A stretch of DNA of 64,000 bases from Rhytidiadelphus loreus. Lineage: Eukaryota; Streptophyta; Bryopsida; Hypnales; Hylocomiaceae. This document shows, one piece after another, positions 39,366-52,857 of this stretch. Each line of letters opens with the position of its first letter. Position 1 is the stretch's first letter. Location: the NCBI GenBank assembly GCA_947034895.1, contig OX344763.1, positions 69,149,093-69,213,092 of the forward strand, given 5' to 3'. Below the pieces are notes generated by a model. It made no database searches. It was not told the DNA's origin and worked only from the letters and a program-made list of their open reading frames with translations. A program made the translations under genes and the position numbers.

Positions 39366-42300
39366 TTAGGAATAAATGCAACTTGCACAAACATGTTTTA
39401 GCATCTTCTTTACGTGAATTCTCGTGACATTATATTTTGTTGGCCAGTCATTAACGTACAGGGCAAGAACGTTGCCCCAATTTTTAGTTTCACGCACAAA
39501 ATCCTTCAAAGTAACCATCCAAACGTGCATATTGTTTTGAATGCATGAGTTTAGGAATAAATGCAACTTGCACAAACATGTTTTTCCATCTTCTTTACGT
39601 GAATTCTCGTGACATTATATTTTTCTGACAGTCATTAAAGTACAGGGCAAGAACGTTGCCTCAATATTTAGTTTCACCCACAAAATCATTCAAAGTGACC
39701 ACCCAAACCTGCATATTGTTTTGAATGCATGAGTTTAGGAATAAATGCAACTTGCACAAACATGTTTTAGCATCTTCTTTATGTGAATTCTCGTGACATT
39801 ATATTTTTCTGACAGTCATTAAAGTACAGGGCAAGAACGTTGCCCCAATTTTTAGTTTCACCCACAAAATCATTCAAAGTGACCACCCAAACCTGCATAT
39901 CCTTTGGCATGCAGGACTTTAGGAATAAATGCAACTTGCACAAACATGTTTAAGCATCTTCTTTACGTGAATTCTCGTGACATTATATTTTTCTGACAGT
40001 CATTAAAGTACAGGGCAAGAACGTTGCCCCAATTTTTAGTTTCACGCACAAAATCATTCAAAGTGACCACCCAAACGTGCATATTGTTTTGAATGCATGA
40101 GTTTAGGAATAAATGCAACTTGCACAAACATGTTTTAGCATCTTCTTTACGTGAATTCTCGTGACATTATATTTTTCTGACAGTCATTAAAGTACAGGGC
40201 AAGAACGTTGCCTCAATTTTTAGTTTCACCCACAAAATCATTCAAAGTGACCACCCAAACGTGCATATTGTTTTGAATGCATGAGTTTAGGGATAAATTG
40301 AACTTGCACAAACATGTTTTACCATCTTCTTTAAGTGAATTCTCGTGACATTATATTTTGTTGGATAGTCATTAACGTACAGGGCAAGAACGTTGCCTCA
40401 ATTTTTAGTTTCACGCACAAAATCATTCAAAGTGACCACCCAACCGTGCATATTGTTTTGAATGCATGAGTTTAGGAATGCATGCAACTTGCACAAACAT
40501 GTTTTACCATCTTTTTACGTGAATTTTCGTGACATTATATTTTGTTGGACAGTCATTAACGTACAGGGCAAGAACGTTGCCCCAATTTTTAGTTTCACCC
40601 ACAAAATCATTCAAAGTGACCACCCAAACGTGCATATTGTTTTGAATGCATGAGTTTAGGAATAAATGCAACTTGCACAAACATGTTTTAGCATCTTCTT
40701 TACGTGAATTCTCGTGACATTATATTTTTCTGACAGTCATTAAAGTACAGGGCAAGAACGTTGCCCCAATTTTTAGTTTCACGCACAAAATCATTCAAAG
40801 TGACCACCCAAACGTGCATATTGTTTTGAATGCATGAGTTTAGGAATAAATGCAACTTGCACAAACATGTTTTAGCATCTTCTTTACGTGAATTCTCGTG
40901 ACATTATATTTTTCTGACAGTCATTAAAGTACAGGGCAAGAACGTTGCCCCAATTTTTAGTTTCACGCACAAAATCATTCAAAGTGACCACCCAAACGTG
41001 CATATTGTTTTGAATGCATGAGTTTAGGAATAAATGCAACTTGCACAAACATGGTTTAGCATCTTCTTTACGTGAATTCTCGTGACATTATATTTTGTTG
41101 GCCAGTCATTAACGTACAGGGCAAGAACGTTGCCCCAATTTTTAGTTTCACGCACAAAATCCTTCAAAGTAACCATCCAAACGTGCATATTGTTTTGAAT
41201 GCATGAGTTTAGGAATAAATGCAACTTGCACAAACATGTTTTTCCATCTTCTTTACGTGAATTCTCGTGACATTATATTTTTCTGACAGTCATTAAAGTA
41301 CAGGGCAAGAACGTTGCCTCAATATTTAGTTTCACGCACAAAATCATTCAAAGTGACCACCCAAACCTGCATATTGTTTTGAATGCATGAGTGTAGGAAT
41401 AAATGCAACTTGCACAAACATGTTTTAGCATCTTCTTTAAGTGAATTCTCGTGACATTATATTTTTCTGACAGTCATTAAAGTACAGGGCAAGAACGTTG
41501 CCCCAATTTTTAGTTTCACCCACAAAATCATTCAAAGTGACCACCCAAACCTGCATATCCTTTGGCATGCAGGACTTTAGGAATAAATGCAACTTGCACA
41601 AACATGTTTAAGCATCTTCTTTACGTGAATTCTCGTGACATTATATTTTTCTGACAGTCATTAAAGTACAGGGCAAGAACGTTGCCCCAATTTTTAGTTT
41701 CACGCACAAAATCATTCAAAGTGACCACCCAAACGTGCATATTGTTTTGAATGCATGAGTTTAGGAATAAATGCAACTTGCACAAACATGTTTTAGCATC
41801 TTCTTTACGTGAATTCTCGTGACATTATATTTTTCTGACAGTCATTAAAGTACAGGGCAAGAACGTTGCCTCAATTTTTAGTTTCACCCACAAAATCATT
41901 CAAAGTGACCACCCAAACGTGCATATTGTTTTGAATGCATGAGTTTAGGGATAAATTGAACTTGCACAAACATGTTTTACCATCTTCTTTAAGTGAATTC
42001 TCGTGACATTATATTTTGTTGGATAGTCATTAACGTACAGGGCAAGAACGTTGCCTCAATTTTTAGTTTCACGCACAAAATCATTCAAAGTGACCACCCA
42101 ACCGTGCATATTGTTTTGAATGCATGAGTTTAGGAATGCATGCAACTTGCACAAACATGTTTTACCATCTTTTTACGTGAATTTTCGTGACATTATATTT
42201 TGTTGGACAGTCATTAACGTACAGGGCAAGAACGTTGCCCCAATTTTTAGTTTCACCCACAAAATCATTCAAAGTGACCACCCAAACGTGCATATTGTTT

Positions 42301-43970
42301 TGAATGCATGAGTTTAGGAATAAATGCAACTTGCACAAACATGTTTTAGCATCTTCTTTACGTGAATTCTCGTGACATTATATTTTTCTGACAGTCATTA
42401 AAGTACAGGGCAAGAACGTTGCCCCAATTTTTAGTTTCACGCACAAAATCATTCAAAGTGACCACCCAAACGTGCATATTGTTTTGAATGCATGAGTTTA
42501 GGAATAAATGCAACTTGCACAAACATGTTTTAGCATCTTCTTTACGTGAATTCTCGTGACATTATATTTTTCTGACAGTCATTAAAGTACAGGGCAAGAA
42601 CGTTGCCCCAATTTTTAGTTTCACGCACAAAATCATTCAAAGTGACCACCCAAACGTGCATATTGTTTTGAATGCATGAGTTTAGGAATAAATGCAACTT
42701 GCACAAACATGGTTTAGCATCTTCTTTACGTGAATTCTCGTGACATTATATTTTGTTGGCCAGTCATTAACGTACAGGGCAAGAACGTTGCCCCAATTTT
42801 TAGTTTCACGCACAAAATCCTTCAAAGTAACCATCCAAACGTGCATATTGTTTTGAATGCATGAGTTTAGGAATAAATGCAACTTGCACAAACATGTTTT
42901 TCCATCTTCTTTACGTGAATTCTCGTGACATTATATTTTTCTGACAGTCATTAAAGTACAGGGCAAGAACGTTGCCTCAATATTTAGTTTCACGCACAAA
43001 ATCATTCAAAGTGACCACCCAAACCTGCATATTGTTTTGAATGCATGAGTGTAGGAATAAATGCAACTTGCACAAACATGTTTTAGCATCTTCTTTAAGT
43101 GAATTCTCGTGACATTATATTTTTCTGACAGTCATTAAAGTACAGGGCAAGAACGTTGCCCCAATTTTTAGTTTCACCCACAAAATCATTCAAAGTGACC
43201 ACCCAAACCTGCATATCCTTTGGCATGCAGGACTTTAGGAATAAATGCAACTTGCACAAACATGTTTAAGCATCTTCTTTACGTGAATTCTCGTGACATT
43301 ATATTTTTCTGACAGTCATTAAAGTACAGGGCAAGAACGTTGCCCCAATTTTTAGTTTCACGCACAAAATCATTCAAAGTGACCACCCAAACGTGCATAT
43401 TGTTTTGAATGCATGAGTTTAGGAATAAATGCAACTTGCACAAACATGTTTTAGCATCTTCTTTACGTGAATTCTCGTGACATTATATTTTTCTGACAGT
43501 CATTAAAGTACAGGGCAAGAACGTTGCCTCAATTTTTAGTTTCACCCACAAAATCATTCAAAGTGACCACCCAAACGTGCATATTGTTTTGAATGCATGA
43601 GATTAGGAATAAATGCAACTTGCACAAACATGTTTTACCATCTTTTTACGTGAATTTTCGTGACATTATATTTTGTTGGATAGTCATTAACGTACAGGGC
43701 AAGAACGTTGCCTCAATTTTTAGTTTCACGCACAAAATCATTCAAAGTGACCACCCAACCGTGCATATTGTTTTGAATGCATGAGTTTAGGAATGCATGC
43801 AACTTGCACAAACATGTTTTACCATCTTTTTACGTGAATTTTCGTGACATTATATTTTGTTGGACAGTCATTAACGTACAGGGCAAGAACGTTGCCCCAA
43901 TTTTTAGTTTCACCCACAAAATCATTCAAAGTGACCACCCAAACGTGCATATTGTTTTGAATGCATGAGA
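39366..43970 (+). repeat. 9-mer HOR (1658 bp), about 2.75 copies
   Basis: The CCTTCAAAGTAACCATCC/TTGTTGGCCAG unit occurs at 39366, 41024 and 42682. The 183-bp variant occurs at 40462 and 42120, with a related one at 43777. All are spaced 1657-1658 bp. GCATGAGTGTAGG (41391 and 43049) is shared only by the later two copies, which also share CAATATTTAGTTTCACGC. The first copy is more divergent (ACATGTTTTAGC where the others have ACATGGTTTAGC; GTTTAGG). Two 183-bp-class units lie back to back at 43593 and 43777. Confidence 0.84.
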
Positions 43971-44419
43971 TTAGGAATAAATGCAACTTGCACAAACATG
44001 TTTTAGCATCTTCTTTACGTGAATTCTCGTGACATTATATTTTTCTGACAGTCATTAAAGTACAGGGCAAGAACGTTGCCTCAATATTTAGTTTCACCCA
44101 CAAAATCATTCAAAGTGACCACCCAAACGTGCATATTGTTTTCAATGCATGAGTTTAGGAATAAATTGAACTTGCACAAACATGTTTTAGCATCTTCTTT
44201 AAATGAATTCTCGTGACATTATATTTTTCTGACAATCATTAAAGTACAGGGCAAGAACGTTGCCCCAATTTTTAGTTTCACCCACAAAATCATTCAAAGT
44301 GACCACCCAAACGTGCATATTGTTTTGAATGCATGAGTTTAGGAATAAATGCAACTTGCACAAACATGTTTTAGCATCTTCTTTAAGTGAATTCTCGTGA
44401 CATTATATTTTTCTGACAG

Positions 44420-45710
44420 TCATTAAAGTACAGGGCAAGAACGTTGCCCCAATTTTTAGTTTCACCCACAAAATCATTCAAAGTGACCACCCAAACCTGC
44501 ATATCCTTTGGCATGCAGGACTTTAGGAATAAATGCAACTTGCACAAGCATGTTTAAGCATCTTCTTTACGTGAATTCTCGTGACATTATATTTTTCTGA
44601 CAGTCATTAAAGGACAGGGCAAGAACGTTGCCCCAATTTTTAGTTTCACCCACAAAATCATTCAAAGTGACCACCCAAACCTGCATATTGTTTTGAATGC
44701 ATGAGTTTAGGAATGAATGCAACTTGCACAAACATGTTTTAGCATCTTCTTTAAGTGAATTCTCGTGACATTATATTTTTCTGACAGTCATTAAAGTACA
44801 GGGCAAGAACGTTGCCCCAATTTTTAGTTTCACGCACAAAATCATTCAAAGTGACCACCCAAACCTGCATATTGTTTTGAATGCATGAGTTTAGGAATAA
44901 ATGCAACTTGCCCAAACATGTTTTACCATCTTATTTACGTGAATTCTCGTGACATTATGTTTTGTTGGACAGTCATTAAAGTACAGGGCAAGAACGTTGC
45001 CCCAATTTTTAGTTTCACCCACAAAATCATTCAAAGTGACCACCCAACCGTGCATATTGTTTTGAATGCATGAGTTTAGGAATGCATGCAACTTGCACAA
45101 ACATGTTTTAGCATCTTCTTTACGTGAATTCTCATGACATTATATTTTTCTGACAGTCATTAAAGTACAGGGCAAGAACGTTGCCCCAATTTTTAATTTC
45201 ACCCACAAAATCATTCAAAGTGACCACCCAAACGTGCATATTGTTTTGAATGCATGAGTTTAGGAATAAATGCAACTTGCCCAAACATGTTTTACCATCT
45301 TATTTACGTGAATTTTCGTGACATTATATTTTGTTGGACAATCATTAACGTACAGGGCAAGAACGTTGCCTCAATTTATAGTTTCACGCACAAAATCATT
45401 CAAAGTGACCACCCAACCGTGCATATTGTTTTGAATGCATGAGTTTAGGAATAAATGCAACTTGCACAAACATGTTTTAGCATCTTCTTTACGTGAATTC
45501 TCATGACATTATATTTTTCTGACAGTCATTAAAGTACAGGGCAAGAACGTTGCCCCAATTTTTAGTTTCACGCACAAAATAATTCAAAGTGACCACCCAA
45601 CCGTGCATATTGTTTTGAATGCATGAGTTTAGGAATGAATGCAACTTGCACAAACATGTTTTAGCATCTTCTTTACGTGAATTCTCATGACATTATATTT
45701 TTCTGACAGT
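44420..45710 (+). repeat. 7-mer HOR, copy 1 (1290 bp)
   Basis: This block matches 45711-47000. Private anchors are TGCACAAGCATG (44541 and 45831), CCTCAATTTATAG (45370 and 46660), and the TTATGTTTTGTTGGACAG and TTGCCCAAACATG units (44885 and 46175). It begins where CTCGTGAC monomers of the previous region meet the first TCATGAC unit, near 45130, after a long absence. Confidence 0.84.
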
Positions 45711-47000
45711 CATTAAAGTACAGGGCAAGAACGTTGCCCCAATTTTTAGTTTCACCCACAAAATCATTCAAAGTGACCACCCAAACCTGCATATCCTTTG
45801 GCATGCAGGACTTTAGGAATAAATGCAACTTGCACAAGCATGTTTAAGCATCTTCTTTACGTGAATTCTCGTGACATTATATTTTTCTGACAGTCATTAA
45901 AGGACAGGGCAAGAACGTTGCCCCAATTTTTAGTTTCACCCACAAAATCATTCAAAGTGACCACCCAAACCTGCATATTGTTTTGAATGCATGAGTTTAG
46001 GAATGAATGCAACTTGCACAAACATGTTTTAGCATCTTCTTTAAGTGAATTCTCGTGACATTATATTTTTCTGACAGTCATTAAAGTACAGGGCAAGAAC
46101 GTTGCCCCAATTTTTAGTTTCACGCACAAAATCATTCAAAGTGACCACCCAAACCTGCATATTGTTTTGAATGCATGAGTTTAGGAATAAATGCAACTTG
46201 CCCAAACATGTTTTACCATCTTATTTACGTGAATTCTCGTGACATTATGTTTTGTTGGACAGTCATTAAAGTACAGGGCAAGAACGTTGCCCCAATTTTT
46301 AGTTTCACCCACAAAATCATTCAAAGTGACCACCCAACCGTGCATATTGTTTTGAATGCATGAGTTTAGGAATGCATGCAACTTGCACAAACATGTTTTA
46401 GCATCTTCTTTACGTGAATTCTCATGACATTATATTTTTCTGACAGTCATTAAAGTACAGGGCAAGAACGTTGCCCCAATTTTTAATTTCACCCACAAAA
46501 TCATTCAAAGTGACCACCCAAACGTGCATATTGTTTTGAATGCATGAGTTTAGGAATAAATGCAACTTGCCCAAACATGTTTTACCATCTTATTTATGTG
46601 AATTTTCGTGAAATTATATTTTGTTGGACAATCATTAACGTACAGGGCAAGAACGTTGCCTCAATTTATAGTTTCACGCACAAAATCATTCAAAGTGACC
46701 ACCCAACCGTGCATATTGTTTTGAATGCATGAGTTTAGGAATGCATGCAACTTGCACAAACATGTTTTAGCATCTTCTTTACGTGAATTCTCATGACATT
46801 ATATTTTTCTGACAGTCATTAAAGTACAGGGCAAGAACGTTGCCCCAATTTTTAGTTTCACGCACAAAATAATTCAAAGTGACCACCCAACCGTGCATAT
46901 TGTTTTGAATGCATGAGTTTAGGAATGAATGCAACTTGCACAAACATGTTTTAGCATCTTCTTTACGTGAATTCTCATGACATTATATTTTTCTGACAGT
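45711..47000 (+). repeat. 7-mer HOR, copy 2 (1290 bp)
   Basis: This is the tandem copy. Its private changes include TTATTTATGTGAATTTTCGTGAAATTATAT near 46590-46620 (given by position; key changes are ACG to ATG and GACATT to GAAATT) and GAATGCATG near 46740 where copy 1 has GAATAAATG. Copies at 47.65-49.2 kb (offset 3869 bp from 43.78 kb) contain only one such 7-mer, so this duplication is local. Confidence 0.8.
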
Positions 47001-47096
47001 CATTAACGTACAGGGCAAGAACGTTGCCCCAATTTTTAATTTCACCCACAAAATCATTCAAAGTGACCACCCAAACGTGCATATTGTTTTGAATGC

Positions 47097-50080
47097 ATGA
47101 GTTTAGGAATAAATGCAACTTGCCCAAACATGTTTTACCATCTTATTTACGTGAATTCTCGTGACATTATGTTTTGTTGGACAGTCATTAAAGTACAGGG
47201 CAAGAACGTTGCCCCAATTTTTAGTTTCACCCACAAAATCATTCAAAGTGACCACCCAAACCTGCATATCCTTTTGCATGCAGGACTTTTGGAATAAATG
47301 CAACTTGCACAAACATGTTTTAGCAATTTCTTTACGTGAATTCTCGTGACATTATATTCTTCTGACAGTCATTAAAGTACAGGGCAAGAACGTTGCCTCA
47401 ATTTTTAGTTTCACGCACAAAATCATTCAAAGTGATCACCCAAACCTGCATATCCTTTTGCATGCAGGACTTTTGGTATAAATGCAACTTGCACAAACAT
47501 GTTTTAGCATCTTCTTTACGTGAATTCTCGTGACATTATATTTTTCTGACAGTCATTAAAGTACAGGGCAAGAACGTTTCCTCAATTTTTAGTTTCACGC
47601 ACAAAATCATTCAAAGTGACCACCCAACCGTGCATATTGTTTTGAATGCATGAGTTTAGGAATGCATGCAACTTGCACAAACATGTTTTACCATCTTTTT
47701 ACGTGAATTTTCGTGACATTATATTTTGTTGGACAGTCATTAACGTACAGGGCAAGAACGTTGCCCCAATTTTTAGTTTCACCCACAAAATCATTCAAAG
47801 TGACCACCCAAACGTGCATATTGTTTTGAATGCATGAGTTTAGGAATAAATGCAACTTGCACAAACATGTTTTAGCATCTTCTTTACGTGAATTCTCGTG
47901 ACATTATATTTTTCTGACAGTCATTAAAGTACAGGGCAAGAACGTTGCCTCAATATTTAGTTTCACCCACAAAATCATTCAAAGTGACCACCCAAACGTG
48001 CATATTGTTTTGAATGCATGAGTTTAGGAATAAATTGAACTTGCACAAACATGTTTTAGCATCTTCTTTAAATGAATTCTCGTGACATTATATTTTTCTT
48101 ACAATCATTAAAGTACAGGGCAAGAACGTTGCCCCAATTTTTAGTTTCACCCACAAAATCATTCAAAGTGACCACCCAAACGTGCATATTGTTTTGAATG
48201 CATGAGTTTAGGAATAAATGCAACTTGCACAAAGATGTTTTAGCATCTTCTTTAAGTGAATTCTCGTGACATTATATTTTTCTGACAGTCATTAAAGTAC
48301 AGGGCAAGAACGTTGCCCCAATTTTTAGTTTCACCCACAAAATCATTCAAAGTGACCACCCAAACCTGCATATCCTTTGGCATGCAGGACTTTAGGAATA
48401 AATGCAACTTGCACAAACATGTTTAAGCATCTTCTTTACGTGAATTCTCGTGACATTATATTTTTCTGACAGTCATTAAAGGACAGGGCAAGAACGTTGC
48501 CCCAATTTTTAGTTTCACCCACAAAATCATTCAAAGTGACCACCCAAACCTGCATATTGTTTTGAATGCATGAGTTTAGGAATGAATGCAACTTGCACAA
48601 ACATGTTTTAGCATCTTCTTTAAGTGAATTCTCGTGACATTATATTTTTCTGACAGTCATTAAAGTACAGGGCAAGAACGTTGCCCCAATTTTTAGTTTC
48701 ACGCACAAAATTATTCAAAGTGACCACCCAAACGTGCATATTGTCTTGAATGCATGAGTTTAGGAATAAATGCAACTTGCACAAACATGTTTTACCATCT
48801 TATTTACGTGAATTCTCGTGACATTATGTTTTGTTGGACAGTCATTAAAGTACAGGGCAAGAACGTTGCCCCAATTTTTAGTTTCACCCACAAAATCATT
48901 CAAAGTGACCACCCAACCGTGCATATTGTTTTGAATGCATGAGTTTAGGAATGCATGCAACTTGCACAAACATGTTTTAGCATCTTCTTTACGTGAATTC
49001 TCATGACATTATATTTTTCTGACAGTCATTAAAGTACAGGGCAAGAACGTTGCCCCAATTTTTAATTTCACCCACAAAATCATTCAAAGTGACCACCCAA
49101 ACGTGCATATTGTTTTGAATGCATGAGTTTAGGAATAAATGCAACTTGCCCAAACATGTTTTACCATCTTATTTACGTGAATTTTCGTGACATAAAATTT
49201 TTGTTGGACAATCATTAACGTACAGGGCAAGAACGTTGCCTCAATTTTTAGTTTCACGCACAAAATCATTCAAAGTGACCACCCAACCGTGCATATTGTT
49301 TTGAATGCATGAGTTTAGGAATGCATGCAACTTGCACAAACATGTTTTAGCATCTTCTTTACGTGAATTCTCATGACATTATATTTTTCTGACAGTCATT
49401 AAAGTACAGGGCAAGAACGTTGCCCCAATTTTTAGTTTCACGCACAAAATAATTCAAAGTGACCACCCAACCGTGCATATTGTTTTGAATGCATGAGTTT
49501 AGGAATGAATGCAACTTGCACAAACATGTTTTAGCATCTTCTTTACGTGAATTCTCATGACATTATATTTTTCTGACAGTCATTAACGTACAGGGCAAGA
49601 ACGTTGCCCCAATTTTTAATTTCACCCACAAAATCATTCAAAGTGACCACCCAAACGTGCATATTGTTTTGAATGCATGAGTTTAGGAATAAATGCAACT
49701 TGCCCAAACATGTTTTACCATCTTATTTACGTGAATTCTCGTGACATTATGTTTTGTTGGACAGTCATTAAAGTACAGGGCAAGAACGTTACCCCAATTT
49801 TTAGTTTCAACCACAAAATCATTCAAAGTGACCACCCAAACCTGCATATCCTTTTGCATGCAGGACTTTTGGAATAAATGCAACTTGCACAAACATGTTT
49901 TAGCAATTTCTTTACGTGAATTCTCGTGACATTATATTCTTCTGACAGTCATTAAAGTACAGGGCAAGAACGTTGCCTCAATTTTTAGTTTCACGCACAA
50001 AATCATTCAAAGTGATCACCCAAACGTGCATATCCTTTTGCATGCAGGACTTTTGGTATAAATGCAACTTGCACAAACAT
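47097..50080 (+). repeat. 14-mer-spaced copies (2580 bp)
   Basis: The TTATGTTTTGTTGGACAG unit followed by CCTGCATATCCTTTTGCATGC/AGGACTTTTGG and ATATTCTTCTGACAG occurs at 47097 and 49677, 2580 bp apart. Units from 43.78-45.25 kb recur at 47.65-49.12 kb (offset 3869 bp), including AAATTGAACTTGC and TTTAAATGAATTC. Private changes include AACGTTTCCTC at 47575, TTCTTACAATC near 48096, CACAAAGATG near 48231 and GACATAAAATTTTTG near 49190. Confidence 0.78.
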
Positions 50081-50806
50081 GTTTTAGCATCTTCTTTACG
50101 TGAATTCTCGTGACATTATATTTTTCTGACAGTCATTAAAGTACAGGGCAAGAACGTTGCCTCAATTTTTAGTTTCACCCACAAAATCATTCAAAGTGAC
50201 CACCCAAACGTGCATATTGTTTTGAATGCATGAGTTTAGGAATAAATGCAACTTGCACAAACATGTTTTACCATCTTCTTTACGTAAATTCTCGTGACAT
50301 TATATTTTGTTGGACAGTCATTAACGTACAGGGCAAGAACGTTGCCCCAATTTTTAGTTTCACCCACAAAATCATTCAAAGTGACCACCCAAACGTGCAT
50401 ATTGTTTTGAATGCATGAGTTTAGGAATAAATGCAACTTGCACAAACATGTTTTAGCATCTTCTTTACGTGAATTCTCGTGACATTATATTTCTCTGACA
50501 GTCATTAAAGTACAGGGCAAGAACGTTGCCTCAATATTTAGTTTCACCCACAAAATCATTCAAAGTGACCACCCAAACCTGCATATTGTTTTGAATGCAT
50601 GAGTTTAGGAATAAATTGAACTTGCACAAACATGTTTTAGCATCTTCTTTAAATGAATTCTCGTGACATTATATTTTTCTGACAATCATTAAAGTACAGG
50701 GCAAGAACGTTGCCCCAATTTTTAGTTTCACCCACAAAATCATTCAAAGTGACAACCCAAACCTGCATATTGTTTTGAATGCATGAGTTTAGGAATAAAT
50801 GCAACT

Positions 50807-52857
50807 TGCACAAACATGTTTTAGCATCTTCTTTAAGTGAATTCTCGTGACATTATATTTTGTTGGACACCCATTAACGTACAGGGCAAGAACGTTGCCT
50901 CAATTTTTAGTTTCACGCACAAAATCATTCAAAGTGACCACCCAAACGTGCATATTGTTTTGAATGCATGAGTTTAGGAATAAATGCAACTTGCACAAAC
51001 ATGTTTTTCCATCTTCTTTAGGTGAATTTTCGTGACATTATATTTTTCTGACAGTCATTAAAGTACAGGGCAAGAACGTTGCCCCAATTTTTAGTTTCAC
51101 GCACAAAATTATTCAAAGTGACCACCCAAACGTGCATATTGTCTTGAATGCATGAGTTTAGGAATAAATGCAACTTGCACAAACATGTTTTAGCATCTTC
51201 ATTACGCGAATTCTCGTGACATTATATTTTTCTGACAGTCATTAAAGGACAGGGCAAGAACGTTGCCCCAATTTTTAGTTTCACCCACAAAATCATTCAA
51301 AGTGATCACCCAACCGTGCATATTGTTTTGAATGCATGAGTTTAGGAATGAATGCAACTTGCACAAACATGTTTTAGCATCTTCTTTACGTGAATTCTCA
51401 TGACATTATATTTTTCTGACAGTCATTAAAGTACAGGGCAAGAACGTTGCCCCAATTTTTAGTTTCACGCACAAAATCATTCAAAGTGACCACCCAACCG
51501 TGCATATTGTTTTGAATGCATGAGTTTAGGAATGAATGCAACTTGCACAAACATGTTTTACCATCTTCTTTACGTGAATTTTCGTGACATTATATTTTGT
51601 TGGACAATCATTAACGTACAGGGAGAGAACGTTGCCCCAATTTTTAGTTTCACCCACAAAATCATTCAAAGTGACCACCCAACCGTGCATATTGTTTTGA
51701 ATGCATGTGTTTAGGAATGAATGCAACTTGCACAAACATGTTTTAGCATCTTCTTTACGTGAATTCTCATGACATTATATTTTTCTGACAGTCATTAAAG
51801 TACAGGGCAAGAACGTTGCCCCAATTTTTAGTTTCACGCACAAAATAATTCAAAGTGACCACCCAACCGTGCATATTGTTTTGAATGCATGAGTTTAGGA
51901 ATGAATGCAACTTGCACAAACATGTTTTAGCATCTTCTTTACGTGAATTCTCATGACATTATATTTTTCTGACAGTCATTAAAGTACAGGGCAAGAACGT
52001 TGCCCCAATTTTTAGTTTCACCCACAAAATCATTCAAAGTGATCACCCAAACCTGCATATCCTTTTGCATGCATGAGTATAGGAATAAATGCAACTTGCA
52101 CAAACATGTTTTACCATCTTCTTTACGTGAATTTTCGTGACATTATATTTTGTTGGACAATCATTAACGTACAGGGAGAGAACGTTGCCTCAATTTTTAG
52201 TTTCACGCACAAAATCATTCAAAGTGACCACCCAACCGTGCATATTGTTTTGAATGCATGAGTTTAGGAATGAATGCAACTTGCACAAACATGTTTTAGC
52301 ATCTTCTTTACGTGAATTCTCATGACATTATATTTTTCTGACAGTCATTAAAGTACAGGGCAAGAACGTTGCCCCAATTTTTAGTTTCACGCACAAAATA
52401 ATTCAAAGTGACCACCCAACCGTGCATATTGTTTTGAATGCATGAGTTTAGGAATGAATGCAACTTGCACAAACATGTTTTAGCATCTTCTTTATGTGAA
52501 TTCTCATGACATTATATTTTTCTGACAGTCATTAACGTACAGGGCAAGAACGTTGCCCCAATTTTTAATTTCACCCACAAAATCATTCAAAGTGACCACC
52601 CAAACGTGCATATTGTTTTGAATGCATGAGTTTAGGAATAAATGCAACTTGCCCAAACATGTTTTACCATCTTATTTACGTGAATTCTCGTGACATTATG
52701 TTTTGTTGGACAGTCATTAAAGTACAGGGCAAGAACGTTGCCCCAATTTTTAGTTTCACGCACAAAATCATTCAAAGTGACCACCCAACCGTGCATATTG
52801 TTTTGAATGCATGAGTTTAGGAATGCATGCAACTTGCACAAACATGTTTTAGCATCT
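50807..52857 (+). repeat. Distant copy of 11.4-13.45 kb
   Basis: This is the second member of the 39407-bp-offset pair. It carries CATTACGCGAATTC, GTCTTGAATGC, GTGATCACCCAACCGTGC and the AGGGAGAGAACG G-type units in the same order as at 11.4-13.45 kb. Immediate neighbours on both sides are different lineages (CAATATTT, AAATTGAAC and TTTAAATG units on the left), so the block is embedded in a foreign local context. Confidence 0.83.

Noticed and set aside
49185..49205. Larger rearrangement at GACATAAAATTTTTG
   Set aside because: It is a small local change (substitutions and about one base of length) inside one monomer. Flanking monomers stay in register.
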